Shown here: positions 17,888 through 27,521 of the stretch, one piece after another
Layout: every line of letters begins with the position of its first letter
How positions within the stretch are numbered: position 1 is the first letter of the stretch
Source: Streptomyces sp. SAI-135
Lineage (GTDB): Bacteria > Actinomycetota > Actinomycetes > Streptomycetales > Streptomycetaceae
Direction of reading: 5' to 3'
Length of the DNA stretch: 64,000 bases
Assembly: GCF_029893805.1 (NCBI RefSeq)
Contig: NZ_JARXYP010000002.1
Coordinates: 682,001-746,000, forward strand
Program-made: the position numbers and the translations under genes
The notes under the pieces: generated by a model
Database searches by the model: none
What the model saw: only the letters and a program-made list of their open reading frames with translations
Told to the model about the DNA's origin: nothing

Positions 17888-18189
17888 GAAGGATCCCCTC
17901 GGCGGTTGCGGTCCGTGGGCGGGCAGAGCTGGGCGGGGTGGTGCGGGTGTGGGGACAGCTCTGGGGAGCCCCTGGCGTCGAGTGCGCCGGGGCTAACGGT
18001 TGAGCGGAGAACGGCTCGGCGGCCGTGCGGTCATCGCGGGGGCGGGAGCCGGTCACCGCGATGTGTCGTGAGGTCGTTCAGCAGCGATAGGAGGAGCCGG
18101 AGTTGTTGCAGTCCCCCGGGGCATGGCCGTGCCATGGGGGTGCCGAGGTACTCATGACGGTCCGTGCGCGGCGGAGCCCGCCGACGGCG
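17888..18189. other. Region between the ROK regulator and the ABC importer
   Basis: This gap of about 300 bases holds a possible 25-codon peptide (18078-18155) and, after it in the transcript, a hairpin CATCGCGG (18032-18039) / CCGCGATG (18056-18063). I see no further copy of the GGACNAACTTTCTYC motif. The arrangement could be a leader with an attenuator controlling how much regulator transcript runs into the transporter genes, but this is inference. Confidence 0.35.
18078..18155 (-). CDS. Candidate 25-residue peptide upstream of the ABC importer
   Basis: An ATG at 18155 opens MSTSAPPWHGHAPGDCNNSG and ends SSYRC before TGA. It has two cysteines, a PPW segment and none of the Arg/Ala excess seen in random high-GC frames. 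No convincing ribosome site precedes it. It could be a leader peptide, a small secreted-type peptide or chance. I do not recognise a family. Confidence 0.3.
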   Translation of the reverse strand: MSTSAPPWHGHAPGDCNNSGSSYRC

Positions 18190-19371
18190 TCAGGCCGGTG
18201 AGAAGACGTGATCGCTGATGAGCCGGGCCGCGCCGATGACTCCGGCGGTCGGCCCCAACTCGCCCAGCACGATGGGCAGATTGCGGGTGGCCAGCGGCAA
18301 CGACTGCCGGTAGACCTGTGTCCGGACACTGGCCAGCAGGGTGTGCCCGAGCCCGGTCACGCCACCGCCGATCACCACCAGCCCCGGGTTGAAGAAACTG
18401 ACGAGCCCGGCGATGACCTGTCCCAGGCGCTTCCCGCCCTCCCTGATCAGTTCGAGAGCCACCGCGTCCCCCGCCGCCGCGGCGGCCGACACATCCGCGG
18501 CCGTCAGACGGCCGGCCGTCTCCAGCCGGGTGGCGAGCTCCACCGAGCGGCCCGCACGCGCGGCCTCTTCGGCATCGGCGGCCAGTGCGGCACCGCTGAA
18601 GTGCGCCTCCAGACAGCCCCGGTTGCCGCACGCGCAGGCACGGCCTGCCGGTTCCACGGGGATGTGACCGATGTCGCCGGCGCTGCCCGTCGTCCCCCGG
18701 TAGACCTCGCCGCCGACCACGATCCCGCAGCCGATGCCGGTGCCGATCTTGATGCACAGGAAGTCGCGCACGGAACGGGCCACACCCGCGTGCTGTTCTC
18801 CTACGGCCATCAGGTTCACGTCGTTGTCGACCATGACCGGGCAGCCGAGTTCCTGGCTGAGCGCCTCCCGCACGGGGAAGCCGTCCCAGCCCGGCATGAT
18901 CGGAGGCGCGACCGGCACGCCTTCGGGGAAGCGGACCGGCCCCGGGACACCGATGCCGGCGCCGTCGAAGCCCTCCGCGACACCGGAGGCCTTCAGCTTG
19001 GCGGCCATCGCCAGCACCTGCTCGAAGACCGCCACCGGCCCCTCGCGGACATCCATCGGCTGATTCAGATGCCCGAGGACCTCCAGCTCCGCGTTGGTCA
19101 CGGCGACATCGATCGACGTGGCACCGATGTCGACGCCGAGGAAACGCAGTGTCGGCGCGAGCCGGATGTTGTGCGAGCGCCGGCCACCGCGTGAGGGGGC
19201 GAGCCCGTCCGCGACGACCAGCCTCGTCTCCAGCAGCCGGTCCACCTCGACGGCCAGCTTCGAGCGTGACAGGTCCACCAGATCGCCGAGCTGGGCACGG
19301 GAGTTGGGCCCGCTGTCACGCAGTAAACGAAGCAGCCGCGCCTGATGTGTGTTCTCAGGTCGAGCAGTCAT
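18190..19371 (-). CDS. ROK-family transcriptional regulator (NagC/XylR type)
   Basis: The 393-residue protein has an N-terminal winged helix-turn-helix (about 8-60, with RLLRDSGPNSRAQLGDLVDL and SRSKLAVEVDRLLE) joined to a ROK sugar-kinase-like domain. The domain shows the phosphate-binding DIGATSIDVA (81-90), catalytic-type VDNDVN (181-186), His236 and the zinc motif CACGNRGCLE (246-255), so it can probably bind a sugar. The start is the ATG at 19371, after a GGGGAGAGG stretch. As a local sugar-responsive repressor next to a sugar importer it is the best candidate to bind the shared motif found 137 bases before its own start, before the ebo operon and before the PQQ-type dehydrogenase. The ligand is unknown. 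Confidence 0.9.
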   Translation of the reverse strand: MTARPENTHQARLLRLLRDSGPNSRAQLGDLVDLSRSKLAVEVDRLLETRLVVADGLAPSRGGRRSHNIRLAPTLRFLGVDIGATSIDVAVTNAELEVLGHLNQPMDVREGPVAVFEQVLAMAAKLKASGVAEGFDGAGIGVPGPVRFPEGVPVAPPIMPGWDGFPVREALSQELGCPVMVDNDVNLMAVGEQHAGVARSVRDFLCIKIGTGIGCGIVVGGEVYRGTTGSAGDIGHIPVEPAGRACACGNRGCLEAHFSGAALAADAEEAARAGRSVELATRLETAGRLTAADVSAAAAAGDAVALELIREGGKRLGQVIAGLVSFFNPGLVVIGGGVTGLGHTLLASVRTQVYRQSLPLATRNLPIVLGELGPTAGVIGAARLISDHVFSPA

Positions 19372-19507
19372 ACGTCTCACGAGCCTCTCCCCTCCCCTCG
19401 CCCACGGCTGGGGTTCAGGCGCCTGTCTCCGACGGCGGAGTAGTCCGGCTTCCGAGGAGGAACGTAGCAGCGATTTACCTGACTGAGAAGAACTTAGGAG
19501 CGGAATA

Positions 19508-19537
19508 GGACCAACTTTCTCCACTCTCAGGACAAAG
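19508..19537 (+). promoter_or_regulatory. Operator-like site C of the putative ROK regulon
   Basis: GGACCAACTTTCTCC (19508-19522) is followed at 22 bases by GGACAAAG (19530-19537). The 30 bases match site B at 25 positions. The site is about 137 bases before the ROK start in the gap between the divergent ROK and metallophosphoesterase genes, as expected for autoregulation. Confidence 0.6.
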
Positions 19538-19624
19538 CTGGAGCGGGCGGCTCAGGCTGCAATCGGTCGGCTCCCCCACGTCGTCCCGAGGGGCCCGGCT
19601 CGGCCCGATACCGACCGGATACAG

Positions 19625-19673
19625 TGCGCGTGACGGCAGCCCGGGTGAGGGACTGCGCGTGACGGCAGCCCGG
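19625..19673. repeat. 20-bp tandem direct repeat before the metallophosphoesterase
   Basis: TGCGCGTGACGGCAGCCCGG occurs exactly twice, at 19625-19644 and 19654-19673, with a 29-base period. The second copy ends 15 bases before the chosen GTG start. It may be a regulator site or a local duplication. Confidence 0.6.
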
Positions 19674-19688
19674 TCGGCGAGGAGCGAC

Positions 19689-20909
19689 GTGACCGACACC
19701 AGCAACACCCGTCCCACCGAGGGCGAAGCACAGGCACCTCGGCGGAGCCGACTGCTCCGCCTGATGCGCTACCTCCCCCTGATCGCCCCCGTCCTGCTGT
19801 GGACCGTGCCCTGCTGGGTGCTCCTGTACGGCGGCCAGCACTGGCCGCTGCCCGTCACGCCGGTCGGCACCGCCCTGTTCGTCCTCGGCCTGATCGGCAT
19901 GCCGCTCGCGATGACGCGCGGCCACGGCCGGCGCCAGCAGGACCGGGCGGCGATCATCGGCGACACCCTGTTGGGCACCAGTTGGATCCTGTTCACCTGG
20001 TCCGTGCTCCTCGGCGTCTTCCTGCGGCTCGCCCTGACCGTGGCGGGCGTCGGCGGGAGTCAGGACCGGGCACGCATCGTCACCTGGGCCGTTCTCGGCG
20101 TCGCAGGCGTCCTGCTCGTCTGGGGATACGCCGAGGCCCGCCGCGTGCCCCGCGTCCGTCGGCTCGACGTGCAACTACCGCGACTGGGCGCGGGGTTGGA
20201 CGGTCTGCGTGTCGTCCTGATCACCGACACCCACTACGGCCCGCTCGACCGCGCCCGCTGGTCGGCACGCGTGTGCGAGACGGTGAACACCCTGGAAGCC
20301 GACCTCGTCTGCCACACCGGAGACATCGCGGACGGCACGGCGGAACGCCGGCGCGCCCAGGCCGTCCCGCTCGGAACCGTGCGGGCGACTCGGGCCCGTG
20401 TCTACGTCACCGGCAACCACGAGTACTACAGCGAGGCCCAGGGCTGGGTCGACCTGATGGGCGAACTGGGCTGGGAGCCGCTGCGCAACCGCCATCTGCT
20501 GCTCGAACGCGGTGGCGACACCCTCGTGGTCGCCGGCGTGGACGACGTCACCGCCGAGTCCTCCGGCCTGGCGGGCCACCGGGCCCATCTCGCCGGAGCC
20601 CTGGACGGCGTCGACCCCGACCTGCCCGTCCTGCTCCTGGCGCACCAACCCCAGTTCGTCGACCGGGCGGCAGCCGCCGGGATCGACCTCCAGCTCTCCG
20701 GTCACACCCACGGAGGCCAGATCTGGCCCTTCCACCACCTGGTCCGCCTCGACCAGCCCGCCCTCGCCGGCCTCAGCCACCACGGCCCCCGCACCCTCCT
20801 CTACACCAGCCGCGGCACCGGTTTCTGGGGCCCGCCGTTCCGCGTCTTCGCCCCCAGCGAGATCACGCTGCTCGTCCTCCGCTCCCCACACCTGCCCACC
20901 TCGCCGTAG
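19689..20909 (+). CDS. Membrane-anchored metallophosphoesterase (YkuE-like)
   Basis: The 406-residue product has four hydrophobic helices in its first about 150 residues (LPLIAPVLLWTVPCWVLLYG, ALFVLGLIGMPLAM, SWILFTWSVLLGVFL, WAVLGVAGVLLVWG), then a calcineurin-type phosphoesterase domain. All metal motifs are present: VVLITDTHYGPLD (DxH), VCHTGDIADG (GDxx), VYVTGNHEYY (GNHE), LLLAHQPQF and LSGHTHGGQIWP (GHxH). The GTG at 19689 is chosen because GGAGCGAC precedes it closely and the upstream frame lies in the repeat. It probably acts on a phosphorylated substrate at the membrane, as YkuE/YaeI-type enzymes do. It is divergent from the ROK gene; no link to that regulon is evident. Confidence 0.85.
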   Translation: MTDTSNTRPTEGEAQAPRRSRLLRLMRYLPLIAPVLLWTVPCWVLLYGGQHWPLPVTPVGTALFVLGLIGMPLAMTRGHGRRQQDRAAIIGDTLLGTSWILFTWSVLLGVFLRLALTVAGVGGSQDRARIVTWAVLGVAGVLLVWGYAEARRVPRVRRLDVQLPRLGAGLDGLRVVLITDTHYGPLDRARWSARVCETVNTLEADLVCHTGDIADGTAERRRAQAVPLGTVRATRARVYVTGNHEYYSEAQGWVDLMGELGWEPLRNRHLLLERGGDTLVVAGVDDVTAESSGLAGHRAHLAGALDGVDPDLPVLLLAHQPQFVDRAAAAGIDLQLSGHTHGGQIWPFHHLVRLDQPALAGLSHHGPRTLLYTSRGTGFWGPPFRVFAPSEITLLVLRSPHLPTSP

Positions 20910-21142
20910 CTCCGGAGGGGTCGGAGACCCGCATGCCGCAGCTCCTGCGGCTGCGCGACTGCCCGTCCCTGGAGCTCACCTCCATCCCGAGGAGAATCAT
21001 GCGGGGTTCTTCGGGGAGCCGTGCGCCGTCCGGTCGGCTCCGGCCGTGACCCACTGGGGTGTCACCCCGGTGCGAGAGCGCTGGGTTCGCGGTTGTGTGG
21101 GCCTACGCCGGGTCAACGCACCCGTAGGAGAAGGGCCCCGCC

Positions 21143-21946
21143 ATGACCGTTCCCGTGATCTTCATCCACGGCCTCTGGCTGCACAGCACCTCGTGGCAGC
21201 CGTGGATCGACCTCTTCCGCGACGAGGGCTATGCCCCGTCCGCCCCCGGATGGCCCGGTGACCCCGACACCGTCGAGGAGGCACGCCAGAACCCGGAGAG
21301 CATCGCCGACCATGGCATCGACGACGTCGTCGAGCACTATGCGGCCTTGATCGCCGACCTGCCCGTGCGGCCCCTGGTGATCGGCCACTCCTTCGGTGGG
21401 ATGATCGCGCAGAAGCTGCTCGGCCAGGACCGCGCCGCCGCCGCGGTCGCCATCGACGCCGCGCAGATCAAGGGCGTTCTGCCCCTGCCGTTGTCCGCAC
21501 TGAGGGCGACGTTCCCGGTCTTCAGGAATCCGGCCAACAAGCACCGGTCGGTCTCGCTGACCGCGGAGCAGTTCCGCTTCGCGTTCGGCAACGCCCTCTC
21601 GGAGGAGGAATCGACGGCGCTGTACGAACGCTGGACCATCCCCGCGCCGGGCAGGCCGCTGTACGAGGCCGCCTCCGCAAACTTCAACCCGCACTCACCG
21701 GCCAAGGTCGACACACAGAACAGCGGACGCGGTCCGCTCCTGCTGATCTCCGGCGGCAAGGACCACACGGTGCCCGAGACCGTCACCCGTGCCACGCTCA
21801 AGCAGTACCGGCACTCCGAGGCCGTCACCGACATCCTCAACTTCCCCGACCGCGGACACTCCCTGACGATCGACAACGGCTGGCGCGAGGTCGCGGACAC
21901 CGTCCTCGACTGGCTGCGCAAGCAGATTCCGGAGGCCGGGCGATGA
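21143..21946 (+). CDS. Alpha/beta hydrolase
   Basis: The 267-residue cytoplasmic protein has the alpha/beta hydrolase pattern: IFIHGLWLHSTSW oxyanion region, nucleophile elbow GHSFGG (Ser83), acid region ISGGKDHTVPE and catalytic His in FPDRGHSLTID. It fits the 'alpha/beta hydrolase' group common in actinobacteria without an assigned substrate. It opens a run of hydrolase genes and overlaps the next SDR gene by ATGA. The 230 bases before it carry a GAGGAG-preceded mini frame (20999-21049) that I do not count as a gene. Confidence 0.85.
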   Translation: MTVPVIFIHGLWLHSTSWQPWIDLFRDEGYAPSAPGWPGDPDTVEEARQNPESIADHGIDDVVEHYAALIADLPVRPLVIGHSFGGMIAQKLLGQDRAAAAVAIDAAQIKGVLPLPLSALRATFPVFRNPANKHRSVSLTAEQFRFAFGNALSEEESTALYERWTIPAPGRPLYEAASANFNPHSPAKVDTQNSGRGPLLLISGGKDHTVPETVTRATLKQYRHSEAVTDILNFPDRGHSLTIDNGWREVADTVLDWLRKQIPEAGR

Positions 21947-22773
21947 GCGCGAGTCCGTCCCGTGCTACCGCGGCATCCGGCGCCGACACCGGTCCGGCCG
22001 GACGAACCGTCGTCGTCACCGGCGCCGGGCGTGGCATCGGTCTGGCCGTCGTCGAGGCCTTCCTGGCCGCCGGCTCCCGCGTCGTCGCCGGATCGAGAGA
22101 ACGCACCGAAGCCCTCGACCGGCTCGTGAAACAGGGCGCCGACCTCACCGTCGTGGAGGTCGACCTCGCGACGCCCGACGGTCCGGACGCGCTGGTCGCC
22201 GAGGCCGTCGCGCTCCATGGCGGCCTCGACGTCCTCGTGAACAACGTCGGGGCGCTACGCCCACGGGTGGACGGTTTCCTGAGCGTGACGGACGAGGACT
22301 GGGACTGGACGTTCACGGTCAACTTCACGACCGCCGTCCGCACCACCCGGGCGGCCCTGCCGCACCTGCTCGCCACCGGCGCGGGGCGTGTCGTCACCGT
22401 CTCCTCCGTCAACGCCCGGCTGCCGGACCCACTGGTCATCGACTACAGCGCGGCGAAGGCGGCACTGACCAACTTCTGCAAGGCCCTGTCCAAGGAGGTG
22501 GGGCCACGCGGCGTGCGGGTCAACACCGTCAGCCCCGGCCCGGTGGAGACGGCGCTGTGGCAGGGTGCCGACGGTGTCGCCGCCACGGTCGGCCAGTCCC
22601 GCGGCGTCGACCCCCGCGAGGTGGCCCGCGGCGCGGCGGACCAGTCGGTGACCGGCCGCTTCACCCGGCCGTCCGAGGTCGCCGAGCTCGTCGTCTACCT
22701 CGCCGGCCCGTCGGCGGCGAACATCACCGGAGCCGACTTCGTCATCGACGGCGGCCTCGTCGAATCCCTCTGA
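21943..22773 (+). CDS. Short-chain dehydrogenase/reductase
   Basis: The 276-residue classical SDR has the cofactor motif TGAGRGIGLAV at about 27-37, NNVG, the catalytic Ser in TVSSVNA and the YxxxK site in DYSAAKAALTN, with the C-terminal ITGADFVIDGGLVESL typical of ketoacyl-reductase-like members. It probably reduces or oxidises a carbonyl/alcohol with NAD(P). The first base triplet overlaps the preceding hydrolase stop, and the next hydrolase follows after about 65 bases, so it belongs to this gene run. Confidence 0.88.
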   Translation: MSASPSRATAASGADTGPAGRTVVVTGAGRGIGLAVVEAFLAAGSRVVAGSRERTEALDRLVKQGADLTVVEVDLATPDGPDALVAEAVALHGGLDVLVNNVGALRPRVDGFLSVTDEDWDWTFTVNFTTAVRTTRAALPHLLATGAGRVVTVSSVNARLPDPLVIDYSAAKAALTNFCKALSKEVGPRGVRVNTVSPGPVETALWQGADGVAATVGQSRGVDPREVARGAADQSVTGRFTRPSEVAELVVYLAGPSAANITGADFVIDGGLVESL

Positions 22774-22837
22774 CCCGTCACGACGCGGCCCGCTCCCGGC
22801 CCGCCGCGCTCGACGGCGCAATCCCTTGGAGAGCTCA

Positions 22838-23824
22838 GTGAGATTCCGCCTGCCCAGATCCCGCCGCCTGGTGGCCGCGGCCTTCGCCCTGGCCGTATGC
22901 CTCGGGTCGGTCACCGTCACGGCCGCGGCCTCCGACAAGGCATCGTCGTCCGACGAGCGGATGCCCGCCGGCTTCGGCGAACACAAGACCCGAGTCGCCG
23001 GCATCGGCATCAACTACGTGATCGGCGGCCACGGTCCGACCCTGGTCCTCATCCACGGCTACCCCCAGACCTGGTACGAGTGGCACGGCATCATGCCGGC
23101 GCTCGCCGAGCACTACACCGTCATCGCACCCGACCTGCCCGGCGCGGGGCAGAGCGACGCCCCGGCGTCCGGCTACGACAAGAAGACCATGGCCGCCAGA
23201 CTCCACGCGCTCCTGGTGTCGCTGGGCAAGGACCACGACGTCAATGTCGTCGGCCATGACATCGGCACGATGGTCGCCTACTCCTACGCCGCGCAGTACC
23301 CGCAGAGCGTCAGGAAACTCGTGCTCAGCGAGGCCCCGATCCCGGACCCGGGCATCTACGAGTTCCCCGCGCTGACCGCCCAGGGCCCCGGCGTATGGAA
23401 CTTCGGCTTCTTCTCCTTGCGGACCGGCCTCCCCGAGAGCCTGATCCAGGGCCGTGAGCTGACCTGGACCACCGGTTTCATGCGGGGCATCGCCGTGCAG
23501 AAGGACGCCCTGGACCCGGACGACCTGCAGATCTTCGCCTCCCAATTGCGCGACGAGGCGCGCCTGGCCGCGAGTCTCGCCTGGTTCCGGACGTTTCCGC
23601 AGGACATCGCCGACAACGCTCGGTTCCGGAAGAAGCCGCTGAGGATGCCGGTCCTCGCCATCGGCGCCGACGGCAGTCTCGGTTCGTCGGTCGCGAAGCA
23701 GGTACGCCACTACGCCACCCACGTCACCCCGGCCGTCGTCCCCGACTCCGGCCACTGGATCTACGAGGAACAACCGAAAGTGACGACCGACCTGCTGCTG
23801 CGTTTCCTGGGCGGCCGACGATGA
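22838..23824 (+). CDS. Exported alpha/beta hydrolase (epoxide hydrolase/dehalogenase-like)
   Basis: A GTG at 22838 with GGAG eight bases upstream begins a signal peptide (RFRLPRSRRLVAAAFALAV, cleavage near AAAS). The body is an epoxide-hydrolase-like alpha/beta hydrolase: LVLIHGYPQTWYEWHG, APDLPGAGQSDAP, GHDIGTMVAYSYAAQ with an Asp nucleophile (GHDxG), and DSGHWIYEEQP for the base. Asp as nucleophile suggests epoxide or haloalkane hydrolysis outside the cytoplasm. The stop overlaps the cupin gene start (ATGA). Confidence 0.85.
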   Translation: MRFRLPRSRRLVAAAFALAVCLGSVTVTAAASDKASSSDERMPAGFGEHKTRVAGIGINYVIGGHGPTLVLIHGYPQTWYEWHGIMPALAEHYTVIAPDLPGAGQSDAPASGYDKKTMAARLHALLVSLGKDHDVNVVGHDIGTMVAYSYAAQYPQSVRKLVLSEAPIPDPGIYEFPALTAQGPGVWNFGFFSLRTGLPESLIQGRELTWTTGFMRGIAVQKDALDPDDLQIFASQLRDEARLAASLAWFRTFPQDIADNARFRKKPLRMPVLAIGADGSLGSSVAKQVRHYATHVTPAVVPDSGHWIYEEQPKVTTDLLLRFLGGRR

Positions 23825-24318
23825 CGTCAGGAGCGGAGATGACCCGGTTCTTCCCCACCTTCGAGCCGACGGCCGAGCGCGAACCCTTCTGGTTCCTCGG
23901 CGGCCAGGCCAGGATTCTGCTTCCCGGCGCCGCGACCGACAACCGGCTCAGCCTGATGGAGTTCACCGACCCGGCCGGCCACGCGCCCCCGCACCATGTC
24001 CACGAGGACGAGGAGGAGGTCTGGTTCGTCCTCGACGGCGAGGTGACGTTCTTCGTCGGCGACCGGCGCCACGACCTGACGCCCGGACAGGTCGCGTACG
24101 GGCCGCGCGGCATTCCGCACAGCTACTTGGTGCGCTCGCCCGAGGGAGCGCGGATGGCGGTGCTGTACAGCCCGGCCTTCATCGAGGAGTACTTCAGGGC
24201 CAACGGCACCCCCGTGGCCGAAGCCGGAGACCTGCCACCGGAGTTCGACCTGGCGGCGGTCGTGGCCTCAGCCGAGGCTTTCCACCTGCGCGTCACCGGA
24301 CCGCCGCCGTCCTTGTGA
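23821..24318 (+). CDS. Cupin-domain protein
   Basis: The 165-residue protein is a single cupin barrel: cupin motif 1 HAPPHHVHEDEEEVWFVLDGE (His, His, Glu metal ligands) and motif 2 GQVAYGPRGIPHSYLVRS. It resembles small metal-binding cupins such as quercetin-dioxygenase-like proteins. It is sandwiched by ATGA/GTGA overlaps between two exported hydrolases and may act on the same substrate. Reaction unknown. Confidence 0.88.
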   Translation: MTSGAEMTRFFPTFEPTAEREPFWFLGGQARILLPGAATDNRLSLMEFTDPAGHAPPHHVHEDEEEVWFVLDGEVTFFVGDRRHDLTPGQVAYGPRGIPHSYLVRSPEGARMAVLYSPAFIEEYFRANGTPVAEAGDLPPEFDLAAVVASAEAFHLRVTGPPPSL

Positions 24319-24344
24319 GCCACCGCCCGGAAGGAGCAGATGAG

Positions 24345-26178
<1,834 letters not shown>

Positions 26179-26202
26179 CCCGGGGCCCGCTTTCCGGAAC
26201 GT

Positions 26203-26246
26203 CGCCGACCGGCCTGGTGCGAGCTGTCGCATCAGGCCGGTCGGCG
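26203..26246. terminator. Strong hairpin between convergent hydrolase and AraC genes
   Basis: CGCCGACCGGCCTG (26203-26216) pairs perfectly with CAGGCCGGTCGGCG (26233-26246). The loop itself folds (TGCGA with TCGCA), giving about 20 pairs with a four-base tip. It serves the hydrolase gene on the plus strand and the AraC gene on the minus strand. Confidence 0.85.
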
Positions 26247-26311
26247 TACTGCTCCGTGCTCGCCGCCCCAGGAAGGGCAACGCGCGCAGGCCACCCCGGG
26301 TGGCCGGGCCG

Positions 26312-27265
26312 TCACTCCTCCGAACCGGCTCTCCACTCGCTCGGCGAGATGCCGTACGCCGCCCGGAACGCCCGGCTGAAATGGGCCGCGTTCGTGAAGC
26401 CCCAGCGGCGTGCCACCGCCGCGACCGTGAGGGTGACCGGGGAGCGGCGGGACAATTCGCTACGGCATCCGTCCAGGCGGCGGTGCTGGATCCAGCGGGC
26501 GGCAGTGACGGGCTCGTTCTCGAAGAGCTTGTGCAGATAGCGGACCGAGATGCCGTGCTCGCGGGCGATGGAGGCGAGAGACAGGTCGGGGTCCGCCAGG
26601 TGACGGTCGATGAACGCCTTGATCCGGAGCAGAAGGGCGAGGCTTCCCCCGGGGGTGTCCCGGGTGTCAAGGCCCAGCCGCTCGGCGAGGAGCGCCCCCA
26701 CGAGGTCCACCGCACTGACCGCCAGCCGTTCGCCCGCGGCCGGGGTGATCGTGGGGGCGTGGTCGGCCAGGCCCTGCAGGAAGGGCAGGACCACTCGCCC
26801 CAACCCGTCGTCCGGGTGCAGGGCGGTCGCGGTGACCCGCTGGAGCTCTCCCTCGGACTGCGGCAGCAGGGAGCGGGGCACGAGCAGCACCTGCATCCGG
26901 AAGCGCTGCGGAAAGCGCAGGGTGTACGGCCGGGTCGTGTCGTACAACGCGACATCGTCCGGGCGCAGTTCGGAGCTGCGGCCGTCCTGGTCCACGTGGG
27001 CGTGGCCGCTGCGCTGCAGGCCGACGTACACGTAGTCGGCGCTCTGCGTGGCGATCAGCCGCGGCGTGCGGTCGACCCGGCCACGATCACAGTCGACGGT
27101 GGTCGCCTGGAGCGGGCCGAGCCGGTCGGTGCTGATCGTCCCGCTGAAGGGCTCGTCCTTGGGAAGAGTGATCCGCAGCGGGACGAAGGTGCGGAAGACC
27201 TCTTCCTGCCAGTGCTCCAGACGCTCACTACCGGGCGTCGACCGCACGGAGAACACCACGCTCAT
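26312..27265 (-). CDS. AraC-family transcriptional regulator (AraC-binding-like N-terminus)
   Basis: The 317-residue protein has an N-terminal AraC-binding-like domain (residues about 20-190, with SADYVYVGLQRSGHAHVDQDG and DDVALYDTTRPYTLRFP) like FeaR-type regulators, and a C-terminal double helix-turn-helix: DLSLASIAREHGISVRYLHKL and VAAVARRWGFTNAAHFSRAFR, then YGISPSEWR. The start is the ATG at 27265. It is divergent from the HSL-type hydrolase gene at 27522 and convergent with the hydrolase run, so its likely targets are itself and the divergent hydrolase. Effector unknown. Confidence 0.88.
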   Translation of the reverse strand: MSVVFSVRSTPGSERLEHWQEEVFRTFVPLRITLPKDEPFSGTISTDRLGPLQATTVDCDRGRVDRTPRLIATQSADYVYVGLQRSGHAHVDQDGRSSELRPDDVALYDTTRPYTLRFPQRFRMQVLLVPRSLLPQSEGELQRVTATALHPDDGLGRVVLPFLQGLADHAPTITPAAGERLAVSAVDLVGALLAERLGLDTRDTPGGSLALLLRIKAFIDRHLADPDLSLASIAREHGISVRYLHKLFENEPVTAARWIQHRRLDGCRSELSRRSPVTLTVAAVARRWGFTNAAHFSRAFRAAYGISPSEWRAGSEE

Positions 27266-27521
27266 GCCATTCCCCCAGGCTCCACGACGCAGGCACCGAC
27301 GAGCGACGCCCTGCACCAGGACGTTCGTGGACCGCGAGGGCCCGGCATGAAGTATGACTTTTCCCGAAGCGCGGACGCCAAGGTTCCGGTTCGGCCGCCG
27401 GGGCGAGTGCACGAAACGCACAGCACCGGTGCACGCTGGGCAAAGGCGGCCGCCGTCCGGCTTCCTACACTGCGATGCGTCCCAGCCCGACCAGCGGGCC
27501 CCCGGTCCGGAAGGGTCGCGC

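Noticed and set aside
20999..21049. 16-codon frame with GAGGAG before it
   Set aside because: Too short, Arg/Ser-rich, no conservation evidence.
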